From: Falsiphaeobacter marinintestinus
Lineage (GTDB): Bacteria; Pseudomonadota; Alphaproteobacteria; Rhodobacterales; Rhodobacteraceae
Direction: 5' to 3'
Length of the DNA stretch: 64,000 bases
Assembly: GCF_007923355.1 (NCBI RefSeq)
Contig: NZ_VOGO01000001.1
Coordinates: 310,001-374,000, forward strand
Shown: piece after piece, positions 63,534 through 64,000 of the stretch
How positions within the stretch are numbered: the stretch's first letter is position 1
Layout of the letters: every line of letters starts with the position of its first letter
The notes under the pieces: model-generated
What the model saw: only the letters and a program-made list of their open reading frames with translations
The model's database searches: none
What the model was told of the DNA's origin: nothing
Program-made: the position numbers and the translations under genes

Positions 63534-64000
63534 AGCTGACGCTAGACTCCCCGTGGCTGGTCTGTGATCTGGGCGCGCCGCATCAGGTTCTCAGCTGGTC
63601 TATCACCCACCCCGGCTTTGTCACGGCTGACCGGATCGTCTGGCGTGAGGTGCGCAATGCCGACCTGTCACCGGATCTGAATGTCGAAACCTGGCTAACC
63701 GCCCAGTTGCAAAAGCGCGGACAGACAGATGCCGTCACACTTCTGACCTCGCGCACAATAGATGCGTTTGAAACAGCCGAGGCCGTCATCGATGGCCAAC
63801 GAGCCTTCTGTGTGGCGACCACCGGCCTTAGCAATGCCGAGAGGATCGGCACCCGTCTTGACCGCAGCGGCAAGGACTGGGGTACGATCAACGTTGCCGT
63901 TCAAGTCTCAGCGGGGTTGTCACAAGCCGCACTGATCGAAACGCTGTCTGTTGCAACACAGGCCCGAACCACCGCCATAATTGATACCGGTTATGCCCTG
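63530..64000 (+). CDS. cbiZ: Adenosylcobinamide amidohydrolase, 3' end outside the window
   Basis: 157 codons visible without stop. Segments HQVLSWSITHPGFVTADRIVWREVRNADL, TLLTSRTIDAFETAEAV (read as TLLTSRTIDAF) and WGTINVAVQVSAGLS match CbiZ, which removes the aminopropanol side chain so that imported corrinoids, including pseudo-B12, can be rebuilt. Start overlaps the btuD stop (ATGA). Fits the end of a B12 salvage operon. Confidence 0.9.
   Translation, partial: MKLTLDSPWLVCDLGAPHQVLSWSITHPGFVTADRIVWREVRNADLSPDLNVETWLTAQLQKRGQTDAVTLLTSRTIDAFETAEAVIDGQRAFCVATTGLSNAERIGTRLDRSGKDWGTINVAVQVSAGLSQAALIETLSVATQARTTAIIDTGYAL

Noticed and set aside
1-64000. Mobile elements, prophage, CRISPR arrays
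   Set aside because: No transposase, integrase, phage gene or regularly spaced repeat array was seen; the only tandem repeat is coding (6 kb).

Overview
The window is chromosomal DNA from a GC-rich alphaproteobacterium. It most likely belongs to the roseobacter group of the Rhodobacteraceae. Evidence for this includes the DUF2849-sulfite reductase-DUF934 sulfur cluster, a form II CoxL operon, the soxBDAG sarcosine oxidase operon, an SBP56/methanethiol-oxidase-like gene, a GapR-like DUF2312 protein, MmcB behind an alphaproteobacterial LexA box, ATTC-N8-GAAT sites like those of SqrR, and a tRNA-His without the usual G-1/C73 pair. I see no insertion sequence, prophage, integrase, CRISPR array or rRNA gene. 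The first gene (cytochrome P450) and the last (cbiZ) are cut by the window edges.

Layout. 1-6 kb: end of a P450 gene, an Lrp/AsnC regulator, then divergently a sulfate/sulfite assimilation operon (DUF2849, cysI-type hemoprotein, cysH, DUF934) followed by ferredoxin-NADP reductase. 6-11.5 kb: a strongly repetitive Ala/Asp/Thr membrane-anchored protein, infC with a non-AUG start and a terminator in its leader, a GAF protein, an SBP56 protein with a membrane partner, and a phasin. 11.5-18 kb (minus): a molybdenum hydroxylase operon of form II CoxM/L/S with XdhC, a molybdopterin-binding protein and a DUF1203 protein. 18-20.4 kb: a split YeeE/YedE sulfur transporter divergent from a secreted protein, with two ATTC-N8-GAAT operators between them, then tRNA-His. 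20.4-26.3 kb: a GNAT protein, a small conserved protein, an exported amidohydrolase, LexA-controlled mmcB, an ArsR-SRPBCC operon with clear operators, and a heme-c-sensor adenylate cyclase.

26.3-37.2 kb holds the riboflavin genes on the minus strand (nrdR, ribD, ribE, a conserved ORF, ribB, ribH, nusB). They are interrupted by plus-strand islands: a hydroxyproline-epimerase-like gene, and three capsule genes (kpsS, a Wza/KpsD-like lipoprotein, kpsC). 37.3-43.7 kb: yjbQ, three tandem paralogous secreted proteins of unknown function, rpoD, dnaG and a small exported protein. 43.7-48.7 kb: soxG, soxA, soxD, soxB. 48.9-55.8 kb: an ABC exporter, an acyl-CoA synthetase, an HSL-type esterase, an alkaline-phosphatase-superfamily protein and an orphan protein. 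55.8-58.4 kb: modABC molybdate importer, which could feed the molybdenum hydroxylase. 58.4-64 kb: a GapR-like gene, then a cobalamin riboswitch controlling a TonB receptor, B12-binding protein, permease, ATPase and cbiZ, a complete corrinoid uptake and salvage operon.

The best candidates for undescribed biology are the three-paralog secreted family at 37.8-39.1 kb, the secreted protein and half-size transporters sharing the putative persulfide-responsive control region at 19.45 kb, the ArsR-SRPBCC module with its paired palindromes at 22.77-22.81 kb, the repetitive DAAT protein at 6 kb, the c-type-heme adenylate cyclase at 24.7 kb, and a nested inverted-repeat RNA candidate at 18.12 kb. All functions are read from the sequence and family knowledge; no search was run.
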